This document shows, piece after piece, positions 8,612-16,953 of a stretch of DNA of 64,000 nt. The DNA is from Thalassomonas viridans (lineage in GTDB: Bacteria > Pseudomonadota > Gammaproteobacteria > Enterobacterales > Alteromonadaceae): positions 3,038,001 to 3,102,000 of the forward strand of contig NZ_CP059733.1 in the NCBI RefSeq assembly GCF_000948985.2, in the 5' to 3' direction. How positions within the stretch are numbered: the stretch's first letter is position 1; each line of letters starts with the position of its first letter. A model generated the notes under the pieces. That model had not been told where the DNA came from. It ran no database searches and was given only the letters and a program-made list of their open reading frames with translations. Both the position numbers and the translations under genes were made by a program.

Positions 8612-9688
8612 TTAACTGTCTGGCACGGTTCCAAAGACTTTATACATATTACTGATCCCCAAGTCTTTTTGTTTCAAATTCACAAAAAAATTCATGGTAG
8701 TAACCGCAAACGGAAGCTGCGCCACTCCAGAATCTGTGCCTGTAGGGGTTACCACAACAACCGGAGGGGTTTTATAAGGTTTAACCTTTTTTCCCTTCAT
8801 CGCTTTTAACAACATATCCGCTAAACGGGCGCCTTGCACGCTAGCAAGATAACCATGCTTATGACTGTCGAGGGTAGAACAATCCCCCAATGAATACAGA
8901 TTTTCAAAGCCCTTAACTCTCATATATTCGTCAACGGTAATAAAACCTCTACTATCAAGAGCCTTGGACAATTCTGCTCGCAAAAACTCGGTATTCGGGA
9001 CCATGCCAACACATTCATAAACAATGTCGGCCTTAATCGTCTCACCCGTGTTGGCACAGCGGTAACTACCTTCATGCTTTGAGAATTTTCGGTTGAGTTT
9101 TACCTTAACACCTTTAGCGGTTAACTGCTCCAATACTTTACGCTGTGCCTTAGGCTCTGAGTTATCTAGCAGTTTATCCTTAGTATGAACAAGCGTGATA
9201 TTTTTACCGGGAAAGGCACTGGCAATTTCGCCTGCAAACTCAACACCTACCACACCACCACCAATCATCAGCACTGACTGGGCTGATGAAAGGGACTCGT
9301 GGGCATCCAGCATTTCCTGGTTGCGCTCGGCATAGTCAAATTTTGAATTTGACTTGGCCTCCGGTAACGTAGGGTAACGGCTTCCTGATGCGATAATGGC
9401 TTGTTTAAAGTGGATAGTCTCACCAGATTCAAGCACCACCTGGCTGTCATTCATAGTACTTACGCTACCCTGAACAAAAGTGCCGTTAATAAAATCATCA
9501 TAAAGTTTGCGCGGCGTGTTCCCGTGCTTCTGGGGAGCGGTAACATTACGTAGTGTCGCGAAAGTTACTTCAAAATAATTTTTCCTGTCGATTAAAGTAA
9601 CATTAACTCCCTCTTTTGATAACTTCTGGGCGACACCTACACCAGCAAAACCTCCGCCAATAATCAGTACATCTGTGTGTTTGTTCAT
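8612..9688 (-). CDS. NAD(P)/FAD-dependent oxidoreductase (NDH-2/AIF-like)
   Basis: Flavoprotein of the NDH-2/AIF family of pyridine nucleotide-disulfide oxidoreductases. The 358-aa protein has an N-terminal FAD-binding GGGFAGVGVA, a second NAD(P)-binding GGGVVGVEFAGE mid-protein and a C-terminal LYSLGDCS flavin motif. The ATG at 9688 is preferred over 9715 because it begins just before the first beta strand. It is divergent from the LysR gene at 9820, with a palindromic site between, so that regulator probably controls it. Electron acceptor unknown. Confidence 0.87.
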   Translation of the reverse strand: MNKHTDVLIIGGGFAGVGVAQKLSKEGVNVTLIDRKNYFEVTFATLRNVTAPQKHGNTPRKLYDDFINGTFVQGSVSTMNDSQVVLESGETIHFKQAIIASGSRYPTLPEAKSNSKFDYAERNQEMLDAHESLSSAQSVLMIGGGVVGVEFAGEIASAFPGKNITLVHTKDKLLDNSEPKAQRKVLEQLTAKGVKVKLNRKFSKHEGSYRCANTGETIKADIVYECVGMVPNTEFLRAELSKALDSRGFITVDEYMRVKGFENLYSLGDCSTLDSHKHGYLASVQGARLADMLLKAMKGKKVKPYKTPPVVVVTPTGTDSGVAQLPFAVTTMNFFVNLKQKDLGISNMYKVFGTVPDS

Positions 9689-9749
9689 AATTGTCACTTT
9701 CCGTCTAATAGCCATTCAATTACTTGGCTTCACTTAATCATGCGAAAAG

Positions 9750-9778
9750 AATATCATTAGGAATATTCAAATGATATT
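9750..9778. promoter_or_regulatory. LysR-type operator between divergent genes
   Basis: Perfect 9-bp inverted repeat AATATCATT / AATGATATT with an 11-bp centre (AGGAATATTCA). It lies 62 bp upstream of the oxidoreductase start and 42 bp upstream of the LysR start. Position and form fit a LysR-type binding site. Confidence 0.7.
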
Positions 9779-9819
9779 TCGAATATGCTACCTAGATGTT
9801 AGCTATTTTCTAAGGGGTT

Positions 9820-10698
9820 ATGATGACTTTGGATCAACTGAAATCGCTGCAAGCAATTGTTGAGGGAGGGTCTCTGCGGGCGGCAGCTGAAAATCTGCAT
9901 AGAACACAACCCACTATCAGCGTAGCGATAAAGAATCTGGAAAAAGAACTCGGCCTGAAACTCTTTGACCGGGCACAATATAGAAACAAACTAACACCGC
10001 AAGGAGAAGCGCTTTATAAGAAGGCAAAGTTAGTATTGGGACAGGTGCAGTCATTTGAAAATCTTGCGAAACAACTAACAACGGGGGAGGAATTAGAAGT
10101 GGGCATTGCATTTACATCCGCTATACCCGTTGCCCCCATACTTACTACCATCAGGCAGTGTAAGGTTGAATTTCCCCGAACCCGACTGGAAATATATTCG
10201 GAAAATGGTACGGGACCACTAGATTTACTCGATAACGGCCAAGCCTCTCTGCTCATTATTCCCTGGATTAAAAACTTCGAAACATTGGAATCGCTGCATT
10301 TCATGAATTTGCGGTTTATTTCTGTTATCTCCGCACAATCACCACTATTAAAAGAATATAAAGTAGTGCCCAAAGCTGTTATGAGAACTCATCCACAAGT
10401 GATTATTAGCGGTCGAAAATCTTCAACTAAAACCTATGGTGTCCTGGAAGGGGGAGATCAATGGCGAGTTAATGATTTTCAAACCAAGAAAGAGCTTATT
10501 GTTCAGGGAATGGGCTGGGGAAGCTTGCCGGAACATCTAATAAAAGAAGAGCTTGAACAAGGGATACTCGCTCCTCTTGAAGTAGAGGGCGGTATTGCCG
10601 TATCAGAGGTTGAGTTTCGAATCGCGAGGTTAGAATCTGAACCTGTTGGCCCTGTTGCGCAAAGGCTCTGGCAACTCTTTCAGGAGAGAGTGGAGTAA
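9820..10698 (+). CDS. LysR-family transcriptional regulator
   Basis: DNA-binding regulator with an N-terminal winged helix-turn-helix (LKSLQAIVEGGSLRAAAENLHRTQPTISVAIKNLEKELG at about residues 6-45) and a C-terminal substrate-binding domain. The 292-aa length is normal. It is divergent from the flavoprotein gene at 8612-9688, the usual arrangement for a regulator and its target. Inducer unknown. Confidence 0.92.
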   Translation: MMTLDQLKSLQAIVEGGSLRAAAENLHRTQPTISVAIKNLEKELGLKLFDRAQYRNKLTPQGEALYKKAKLVLGQVQSFENLAKQLTTGEELEVGIAFTSAIPVAPILTTIRQCKVEFPRTRLEIYSENGTGPLDLLDNGQASLLIIPWIKNFETLESLHFMNLRFISVISAQSPLLKEYKVVPKAVMRTHPQVIISGRKSSTKTYGVLEGGDQWRVNDFQTKKELIVQGMGWGSLPEHLIKEELEQGILAPLEVEGGIAVSEVEFRIARLESEPVGPVAQRLWQLFQERVE

Positions 10699-10872
10699 AA
10701 CAACTCAAGCTGGGGATGAAAATCGCTGGGGGAGCTTTATATTTAGCATAGGGGAAAATGTAGTCTAGTCACCAAAGTAGACGTTTTCCTCTACCAAGGG
10801 TTATCAATACAAAAGCAGAACGCATACACTGTTGCTAGCGCTATCAGCAACAGAGACGAACATCCACAAACC

Positions 10873-11191
10873 CATAAACTGGCAATAAGATTAAACTTCA
10901 TGATTTATGTTTTTTTATACAGTTTTATTGGTTTACTGTAAAAATCAAGCTCGCTTTTTCTAAAAGCTTTCTCGTTTTTCTCTTGTGGTCTTTGAAAATA
11001 TCTAAATATTCAATTGGTTGACTTTTTTCTTTGGAAATATGAGGAAGAAGGGGCGGAGATATGGGAGTGCTCGTTTCCCTTAAGATATAAAGTAGGAGAT
11101 TAGCCTAATGTATTGTAATATAATGGATTATAGTTGTTTTTATTATGTGGTACAATGTGTAAAACGCGCATGCCGCATATACAAATGTTAG
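10873..11191 (+). repeat. 319-bp array leader, copy B (attI-like?)
   Basis: Near-identical to 4476-4794 over the same length. Both copies start at CATAAACTGG and end at ACAAATGTTAG; this one continues to a perfect GTTAGGC core (11187-11193), 31 bp before the first cassette gene of array B. Flanking sequence outside the repeat does not match copy A. Confidence 0.75.
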
Positions 11192-11223
11192 GCTCTTCAG
11201 CAAAGAATCAATAAGGAAATAAA

Positions 11224-12093
11224 ATGAGTGAAACAAAAAGTAAAGAAAACTCTTTGGATGAAGCAATAAATGCGTGTGAATCGAATATAAAAGCCCATCG
11301 AAAGGCATCAATGATGGCTATATTCTGCGCGATTTTTCTTCTTGCGGGCCTATTTTTATTTACAGCACAGTATGCAATTTTGACTTCGGGAACCTCGGAC
11401 TCTGAAAGGTTGGCTTTATTGAATGATGTTGAGGAAAAAGAGCTCCGGATTACACGACTCACTGAGGAGAGATACACGGATTTTTCACTTGAACGCAGAC
11501 AAGATGAACTAAGAGTAGTGATTAGCGGTTTGGATGAAAAGCCTGATGATGCAAAATTAATACAAAGTAAAACGAACCTTGAGGAAGAGATAAGTGGCAT
11601 CATCAAAAAATATGATGAAAGGCTTATATCATACCAGTCTGATTTAGAAGATGCTCAAATGCGACTAGATGAATATATTCCTAAACCAATACTGCCCAAT
11701 GAAATAATGCTTGTTTTAGTTTCACTTACAGTAATAGTGATAAGTGTATTTGCTGCGCTCTATAGAGGCCATTTAAATGAAACAACAAAAAATGAGCACT
11801 ACTTGCTTGGCTTTTATAGGGTTCGTATTGCAGCTAACAATGCTAAGTTAGAAGGATTTCAAGACGATGTTCGCACATTATTGGTAAATGGAGCATTTTC
11901 CATACCTAGTGAAAAACGATCCATAGCAAAAGATAAAGTCGATTCGCCGTTACCCGGACATCCTACATCAGAAATTGCGACAAAGGTCGTGAATATTCTT
12001 TTGGAGAAATCAGGCCGGATTATAAAAAAGAGCTCTGATGAAAAAAAGCCTAACAAATCAATCCAGCTGACCGCTGAAGCGTCAGCTGATTGA
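11224..12093 (+). CDS. Coiled-coil membrane protein (cassette)
   Basis: Unrecognised 289-aa membrane protein, first gene of array B. It has a hydrophobic segment near residues 31-53 (MMAIFCAIFLLAGLFLFTAQ), a charged coiled-coil stretch at about 65-155 and a second membrane segment near 160-180 (IMLVLVSLTVIVISVFAAL). The frame runs into the attC-like site, so its C-terminal ~15 residues (NKSIQLTAEASAD) are encoded by the recombination site, a known trait of integron cassettes. A good AAGGAAATAAA ribosome site precedes the ATG. Two-membrane-helix coiled-coil proteins occur in phage defence, but no motif here proves it. Confidence 0.75.
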   Translation: MSETKSKENSLDEAINACESNIKAHRKASMMAIFCAIFLLAGLFLFTAQYAILTSGTSDSERLALLNDVEEKELRITRLTEERYTDFSLERRQDELRVVISGLDEKPDDAKLIQSKTNLEEEISGIIKKYDERLISYQSDLEDAQMRLDEYIPKPILPNEIMLVLVSLTVIVISVFAALYRGHLNETTKNEHYLLGFYRVRIAANNAKLEGFQDDVRTLLVNGAFSIPSEKRSIAKDKVDSPLPGHPTSEIATKVVNILLEKSGRIIKKSSDEKKPNKSIQLTAEASAD

Positions 12094-12103
12094 AGCGTTA
12101 AAT
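12048..12103 (+). other. attC-like recombination site B1
   Basis: A short, textbook 56-bp site: left box GCCTAAC fits RYYYAAC and right box GTTAAAT fits GTTRRRY. The inner palindrome is CAGCTGACCGCTGA / TCAGCTG. Confidence 0.85.
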
Positions 12104-12106
12104 GTC

Positions 12107-12415
12107 ATGAATAACATCACAACTGGTACCATTGAACACTTAATTGAGCTTGGAAAAGCAAGAGAAGTGGGTAAGCTTAACTCAGAAGAGCGTATCGAGC
12201 TTTTTGATTCTATCGATTCACTGGATGCAATTGAACTGGCCGAACTATATGCACTTATAGAAGTAGGTAAAACTGGTGATATGGCAACGTTTGTGTACCT
12301 GGTAAGTAAAGCAAAAGAAATTGGCTTTTCTCTCGTTGAGGTTATTTTTGAATATAATGACCTTGGTAGCTCTTTATCAAAAGGTTACGGTGTATATTGT
12401 GCCAAAAACATTTAA
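12107..12415 (+). CDS. Cassette protein of unknown function (102 aa)
   Basis: Soluble, acidic, helical 102-aa protein, starting 4 bp after the GTTAAAT core of site B1 and ending inside site B2. One segment reads LDAIELAELYALIEVGKTGD. No signal peptide, membrane segment or known domain was recognised. The extreme closeness to both sites marks it as a cassette gene. Confidence 0.7.
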   Translation: MNNITTGTIEHLIELGKAREVGKLNSEERIELFDSIDSLDAIELAELYALIEVGKTGDMATFVYLVSKAKEIGFSLVEVIFEYNDLGSSLSKGYGVYCAKNI

Positions 12416-12473
12416 CAAAACCATCAATTTGACCGCCCTGCGCTTCTGGCAGCAAATTATGGCGGCGTTAGCT
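12410..12473 (+). other. attC-like recombination site B2
   Basis: Left box ATTTAAC (perfect RYYYAAC) and right box GTTAGCT, with AATTTGACCGCC / GGCGGC stems. The GCAGCAAATTATGGCGG stretch recurs in the decayed site at 33968-34038. Confidence 0.82.
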
Positions 12474-12493
12474 CACTTAATAGGAATCGCAGT

Positions 12494-13708
12494 ATGTCCG
12501 TAGATTGGGCAAATAGACAAAGAGATACAAATAAATTAGTACGTATAATTGCAGAGTATGTCTTCTCACAAGATAACATTTCAGCAGCGCAGCTTTATGG
12601 CTTATCGAAATTATCCTGGATAACCGATAGCTATGAAGGTGAAAGCGCTAGCTATATATCAAGTACTAAAATTCCTGCTTTGGCTGCAATTTTTAATCGA
12701 AACTATGACAATTTGAACATACAAGAAGTTGCTGAGGATGTTGCAAAAATAATGCAAAACCCCAATGTCACTGAATGGGTTTTGAAACACACAGGCTTTA
12801 CTAATTTTTATAAAGCATATCGTAATAGTGTTTACGATTGGGTAGAAGATAATCTTCAAGTTCTATTGCCTATGTACAAGCGTGCTTTCTTAGCAGAAAG
12901 CTCAGAAGACCGTAAAAATCTTTTCATCGAGATAGCTAGCACATCAGGAATCCCAAAGGCTAATCATCCAAATCAATTGATGAAGCCTGAGTACTTCTTA
13001 ACGCCCACATTCTTTATGCTTGATGCAGAGATTAAGTTTCCACTTATAAATGGAAATGAATGGGTCAAAAATCTATTAAAAAAACTAGAAGTTCAAGGTC
13101 GAAGCTTACCTGAGCAACATGATGCTATGGTTGAACTTTACGGTGTAGGTGGAATTGTTGACGCTGCAGACTTAGATCAAGTAGGACGGGATATTCCTGA
13201 CTTCATAAGCTCACCCGGGAAGAGTGCAAAAAAGAAACTTCTAGAGGGGAAGGACACTAAAAGCACTTCTGCACTCCCATTAAAGGATGAAAATGATGTG
13301 GAAGCCATTAAGAATTCAGGAACAATTAAGCAAAGAAGAATCCATAACCAGTTAACAAATAAATTGTTAGATAGCCTTTCTAGCTTTACCCTCCTCGAAG
13401 GGTGTGACGATTCCTGTATGTTTGATGTACTTGTTAAGAATTATGATAGTGAAAAAAATGATCTAATAATCGAAGTGAAAAGTTCTATAGAAAAATCAAA
13501 CATACGAATGGCTATCGGTCAGTTATATGATTATTGGTATGAGCTAAAAGATGATGAAGAGCCACATATATCAATTTTGTTACCAGAGAGACCAGATGAT
13601 AAAGCTATACAGTTTTTGAACTGGATGGACATTGGTATGCTGTGGTATGAGGGTGGCGACCTACACACATCATCAGATTGGCTTGAGCACCTAGCCACCG
13701 TAAGCTAA
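12494..13708 (+). CDS. Protein with C-terminal PD-(D/E)xK nuclease-like domain (cassette)
   Basis: A 404-aa protein whose last ~130 residues look like a PD-(D/E)xK nuclease: helix HNQLTNKLLDSL, then FDVLV (Asp), then LIIEVKSS (E-x-K) and AIGQLYDYWYEL as the closing helix. The N-terminal 260 residues are mostly helical and unrecognised. It is flanked by attC-like sites B2 and B3. The family logic points to DNA cleavage, and integron nuclease cassettes often serve in phage defence or restriction; no methylase partner is adjacent. The assigned active site is Asp in FDVLV with Glu/Lys in EVK. Confidence 0.7.
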   Translation: MSVDWANRQRDTNKLVRIIAEYVFSQDNISAAQLYGLSKLSWITDSYEGESASYISSTKIPALAAIFNRNYDNLNIQEVAEDVAKIMQNPNVTEWVLKHTGFTNFYKAYRNSVYDWVEDNLQVLLPMYKRAFLAESSEDRKNLFIEIASTSGIPKANHPNQLMKPEYFLTPTFFMLDAEIKFPLINGNEWVKNLLKKLEVQGRSLPEQHDAMVELYGVGGIVDAADLDQVGRDIPDFISSPGKSAKKKLLEGKDTKSTSALPLKDENDVEAIKNSGTIKQRRIHNQLTNKLLDSLSSFTLLEGCDDSCMFDVLVKNYDSEKNDLIIEVKSSIEKSNIRMAIGQLYDYWYELKDDEEPHISILLPERPDDKAIQFLNWMDIGMLWYEGGDLHTSSDWLEHLATVS

Positions 13709-13759
13709 CAAGCCCATCCAAGTCACCGCTTTCGGCGGCGCTTGATGGGGGCGTTATAA
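13703..13759 (+). other. attC-like recombination site B3
   Basis: Short site: AGCTAACAAGCCCATCCAAG at the left, CTTGATGGGGGCGTTATAA at the right, with CCCATC / GATGGG and ACCGC / GCGGC stems. Confidence 0.82.
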
Positions 13760-13774
13760 ATTAATGAGGTTCAG

Positions 13775-14326
13775 ATGGAAGCTGTAACAGATACGGATAT
13801 ATCGATATATAAAGAATTACTTCCAATAATAGCTAGTACCATAACTGCTGTTGCGACTTTAATTGGTGTTTTCATTGCTAGTTACTTTAATCAAAAAAAC
13901 AATAAAGTAGTTTTGGAAAGCAATCTCAAACAAGAAAAAATAAAGATTAAACTAAGTAAAATTGAAGAAATATATGAACATTTCCACAACTGGGAAACTT
14001 CAATAACAAAAACTCAAATGGTACATTACGCATACTACTCAGGTGTGTTAAATGAAAAACAATTTTATGAATCACTTGATAAAGATAATGAAAAAGAAGT
14101 TGGTTATAGTTATAGGAAAATTCAATCACTGAGCGACATATATTTCCCCGAAGCAAGTTTAGCTTTTAAAAATGTTTTAACAGCTCGTGACGAGTTGGCC
14201 AAATGCTTTTTCTGCAAGCAGCAAACCAAAAAAGCAGCTGACAATCTAAATAAATACCATAAAGCATTTGAAACAGAAGCCAATAAATTCAAAGAGGTTT
14301 TAGCTTTGTTAGCAAAACATTTATAA
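13775..14326 (+). CDS. Single-pass membrane protein with coiled coil (cassette)
   Basis: 183-aa protein with one N-terminal membrane helix (IIASTITAVATLIGVFIASYF, about residues 16-36) followed by a lysine/glutamate-rich helical cytoplasmic region. No enzyme motif was seen. It starts 15 bp after the core of site B3 and ends within site B4. Membrane-anchored helical cassette proteins of this build are common in arrays; function unknown. Confidence 0.7.
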   Translation: MEAVTDTDISIYKELLPIIASTITAVATLIGVFIASYFNQKNNKVVLESNLKQEKIKIKLSKIEEIYEHFHNWETSITKTQMVHYAYYSGVLNEKQFYESLDKDNEKEVGYSYRKIQSLSDIYFPEASLAFKNVLTARDELAKCFFCKQQTKKAADNLNKYHKAFETEANKFKEVLALLAKHL

Positions 14327-14434
14327 CAAGCGCAAGCACAACAGGACTGCCAACTGCTTGCGCCTTTTGCATGCCTTCGGCATTTTAATGCAAAAGCCAC
14401 AATCAATTGTCAGTCCGTGTTGCGGGCGTTAGCT
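14321..14434 (+). other. attC-like recombination site B4
   Basis: 114 bp: TTATAACAAGCGCAAGCA at the left and GTTGCGGGCGTTAGCT at the right. Long nested stems (GGACTG / CAGTCC and TTTTGCATGCC / GGCATTTTAATGCAAAA) give the cruciform typical of longer attC sites. Confidence 0.82.
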
Positions 14435-14448
14435 TAAAGAGGATGTAC

Positions 14449-15018
14449 GTGCTTAATAAAAAATTCTGGCAATATTACAAAACGTTTGAAGATGATATAA
14501 ATCGATTATCGCGATATGTGGAAATCACAGAAGATAACTTTTCAGTATATTCTGTAGAGCTCACTAGACTTTTTTTGTCTATTTGCTCTGAAGTTGACGT
14601 TGTTTTAAAAGAAAAGTGTAAATTGATTTTAAATAAAAAAGTTTCAAAAATGCCTGATTATCTTAAAATACTCCATAATTCTGACTCTATTCGCGCTGAT
14701 CAAAATGTTGTTAGTGGCCGTTTTGGATTAAATTTTCTTCCATGGAAATCGGCCACTACATGTGAGTCACCAAAGTGGTGGAAAGACCATAATAAAGTTA
14801 AGCACGATAGGAGTGAATATTATACTAAGGCCAATTTGGGAAATGTATTAGAAGCTCTCGCAGGGTTATACGTTGCCAATCTACACTTAAATCACTTGCA
14901 AATAGCCTCAATTTCTCCGCCAGATTATAAACCCTTTTTTGAAGATACAGTTACAGGCTTGGTAAGTACAGATGACCTATTCCAATTAGACTGTTTGTTT
15001 TATTATATAAGTGAGTAA
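14449..15018 (+). CDS. HEPN-like helical protein (cassette)
   Basis: 189-aa protein, mostly helical. The KWWKDHNKVKHDR segment near residue 120 followed by a long LEALAGLYVANLHLNHL helix resembles HEPN-type (RNase-like) domains that carry an H-x-x-x-K-H-D or R-x4-6-H signature; the match is by eye and tentative. The start is taken as GTG 14449 because the AAAGAGG site is 6 nt upstream; the ATG at 14443 touches that site. It lies between sites B4 and B5. HEPN proteins are often toxins or antiviral RNases. Confidence 0.55.
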   Translation: MLNKKFWQYYKTFEDDINRLSRYVEITEDNFSVYSVELTRLFLSICSEVDVVLKEKCKLILNKKVSKMPDYLKILHNSDSIRADQNVVSGRFGLNFLPWKSATTCESPKWWKDHNKVKHDRSEYYTKANLGNVLEALAGLYVANLHLNHLQIASISPPDYKPFFEDTVTGLVSTDDLFQLDCLFYYISE

Positions 15019-15020
15019 AA

Positions 15021-15110
15021 TGCTAACAAATCAATCAATTTCGCGCCTTCTGTGCCAGACAGTCAAAAGCGTGGCTTCGCCATTGGCTGCCGGTTATTGA
15101 GACGTTACCT
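15021..15110 (+). other. attC-like recombination site B5
   Basis: Left TGCTAACAAATCAATCAATT, right TTATTGAGACGTTACCT. Inner arms are imperfect (TGCCAGACAGTC and GCCATTGGCTGCC). Confidence 0.7.
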
Positions 15111-15126
15111 GTATTGAGTATATCTA

Positions 15127-15750
15127 TTGAGTGAAGTCGAGTTTATCATCTACAAATTACTAGCCCGTGAAGTTGAATTACCAGAATTTGAACAGTGGGT
15201 GTATTCAGAAGCATGTCTTGAGAATATGCTCAGCGCTGATGAATATCTTGATCTGATATCACTTAACTATAAAACTCCATCCTCACTTTATGAGGCAGAA
15301 AAGATACTTAAGCCGCACATTTCAATAAGTAAATATTTTGAGTGGTTCATTAGTCGAGTACTGCACAAAATTATTGAAAGACCAAATGACGTATATAAAT
15401 ATATAGAGCAATGTTACGATTTATATTGTGATGGTTTTGGATTTTTAGATAATTTAGGGATGGGGTACGGGCTTCATATCCCATGCTTACCCGATAAATA
15501 TAAAGTGAATAGCTGGGACGAATTATCTATACCTGAACAAGAAAAACTTATTGATAGTTTTTATCCTGCGGTACTTGAAGAAGCACAGAAAGTTTTAAGC
15601 TGGTTAAATACTGGAAAAATTCAAATCACTGGCCATGATGGTGGTTATCAAGGTATTGAGTATGAAGATCATCGCTCAATAGAAGAAAAAGAACCTACTG
15701 GTTACCATATATCTAAAAAGCGAAAAAAATGGTGGAAGTTTTGGTCATAA
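15127..15750 (+). CDS. Cassette protein of unknown function (207 aa)
   Basis: 207-aa acidic soluble protein with a TTG start (15127), the only in-frame start near the core of site B5. There is no good ribosome site, so the start is uncertain. Its centre has GFGFLDNLGMGYGLHIPCLP, and the C-terminus is basic (KKRKKWWKFWS). No domain was recognised. It lies between sites B5 and B6. Confidence 0.6.
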   Translation: MSEVEFIIYKLLAREVELPEFEQWVYSEACLENMLSADEYLDLISLNYKTPSSLYEAEKILKPHISISKYFEWFISRVLHKIIERPNDVYKYIEQCYDLYCDGFGFLDNLGMGYGLHIPCLPDKYKVNSWDELSIPEQEKLIDSFYPAVLEEAQKVLSWLNTGKIQITGHDGGYQGIEYEDHRSIEEKEPTGYHISKKRKKWWKFWS

Positions 15751-15754
15751 ATAC

Positions 15755-15804
15755 AGGTAACAAGTACATAAATCGTGATTCCGTAAGTTATGCAGGCGTT
15801 AGAT
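15755..15804 (+). other. attC-like recombination site B6
   Basis: Short site: AGGTAACAAGTACATAA at the left and a perfect GTTAGAT core at the right. Its inner palindrome is weak. Confidence 0.65.
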
Positions 15805-15822
15805 GAACTAATCATGAAAATA

Positions 15823-16083
15823 CTAATTATTACTATATCTCTTTTATTAACTATTGGAGTTGTTAAAGCTGGACAAGTAGATTTTGAAAATATGAAACCA
15901 ACCCCAGAGATGGTAGAGGAAGCAAAGAATAACCCAGGTGGTTGGGTTTATGTTATTGAGGGGAATTATGGTCCAAACGACGAAGTTCCCCCTCAAGCAA
16001 TAGCGGGTGCATGGCAAGTCGATAATAACGGGGAAATCATGAAAGGTAGTTTCCGTGTCAACCCTAATTACATAAAGAAATAG
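15823..16083 (+). CDS. Small exported protein (cassette, 86 aa)
   Basis: 86-aa protein with a clear signal peptide (MKILIITISLLLTIGVVKA, cleavage after Ala19), so probably periplasmic. The mature part is acidic and glycine/asparagine-rich (NNPGGWVYVIEGNYGPNDEV). The ATG at 15823 is chosen for the signal peptide; the longer frame from 15790 begins inside the recombination site. Family not recognised. Cassette between sites B6 and B7. Confidence 0.68.
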   Translation, partial: LIITISLLLTIGVVKAGQVDFENMKPTPEMVEEAKNNPGGWVYVIEGNYGPNDEVPPQAIAGAWQVDNNGEIMKGSFRVNPNYIKK

Positions 16084-16099
16084 TTATTAAACAACAATT

Positions 16100-16164
16100 A
16101 TCTAACAAGTTAAACCAGCGGAACAGCCAAGCCGCTTCGCTTGCCCCTGCTGGCAGCGTTAGAA
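16100..16164 (+). other. attC-like recombination site B7
   Basis: Left box ATCTAAC (perfect RYYYAAC), right GCAGCGTTAGAA. Stems CCAGCGG / CTGCTGG and AGCCGCTTCGCTTG. Confidence 0.82.
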
Positions 16165-16188
16165 GGAAATGGAAGATAAGGAATAAAT

Positions 16189-16953
16189 ATGGCTTTAAGT
16201 AAAATTGAATTAGGAGCAATTGTTGCCCTGGGTACTTCGATAGTCACAGGTGCCTTTGTTTTTGGTCAGCTCTTTTCAAAGGTAGAAGTGTTGGAATCAC
16301 GTTTATCTCAATACGAACAACAATCTCTTCCCGCAATAAAAATGGAAATTGATACAAAAAGGGAAGAATTGCTCGCCAGTATAAGAGAGGAGAGAGTAAA
16401 GGCTATTGAGTTCCTATCTAAATCCGGTGAAATTCCTGTTGGTAGTGTTTTCCCCTATATTGGGAAAGAATCGAGTATCCCGGGCGGTTATTTGCTACTA
16501 AATGGTCAGACAATTTCTAAAAGTGATTTCCCTGAACTTTTTTCTTTAATTTCAACTTTAATCCCATCCGCAATAGATAATGGTGGAAGCTTTGTTCAAC
16601 TGCCAGACTTACGAGGTAAATTTTTGAGGGGATGGGGTAAAAAAGTTGATAATTCAACTACTAAGGTTGGAGATTTTCAAAGCTCGCAAGTAGGTGGGCA
16701 CATCCATAGCTATTCACGAATTACTGCGTTTTATGGTCATAACTACTCAGGTGCAGATATGGGGTGGGCTAGCGTTCCAAAATCAGGGGAAGCGTTGCGT
16801 CACAGTGGTGAAGGTGGAGATGGTTCAAACAAGTATCGTTCAGGTGTTCGTGCCGCCATTGAAAACACCGAGCCAATGTCAGCGAAATTGGAGACTAGGC
16901 CGGAAAATTTTACAGTGTTTTATATTGTGAAGGCTAAAGCTTCTAATAAGTGA
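16189..16953 (+). CDS. Membrane-anchored phage tail-collar-domain protein (cassette)
   Basis: 254-aa protein with an N-terminal membrane helix (LGAIVALGTSIVTGAFVFGQL), a short coiled coil (about residues 25-75) and a phage tail-collar-like domain: EIPVGSVFPYIG, PGGYLLLNGQTI, QLPDLRGKFLRGWG and the closing ETRPENFTVFYIVKA. In phages this domain sits in tail fibres and binds receptors. Here it follows attC-like site B7 and is tethered to the membrane by its N-terminus, so a cell-surface or periplasmic binding role is plausible. No other phage genes are near. Its 3' end abuts module copy 4. Confidence 0.82.
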   Translation: MALSKIELGAIVALGTSIVTGAFVFGQLFSKVEVLESRLSQYEQQSLPAIKMEIDTKREELLASIREERVKAIEFLSKSGEIPVGSVFPYIGKESSIPGGYLLLNGQTISKSDFPELFSLISTLIPSAIDNGGSFVQLPDLRGKFLRGWGKKVDNSTTKVGDFQSSQVGGHIHSYSRITAFYGHNYSGADMGWASVPKSGEALRHSGEGGDGSNKYRSGVRAAIENTEPMSAKLETRPENFTVFYIVKAKASNK

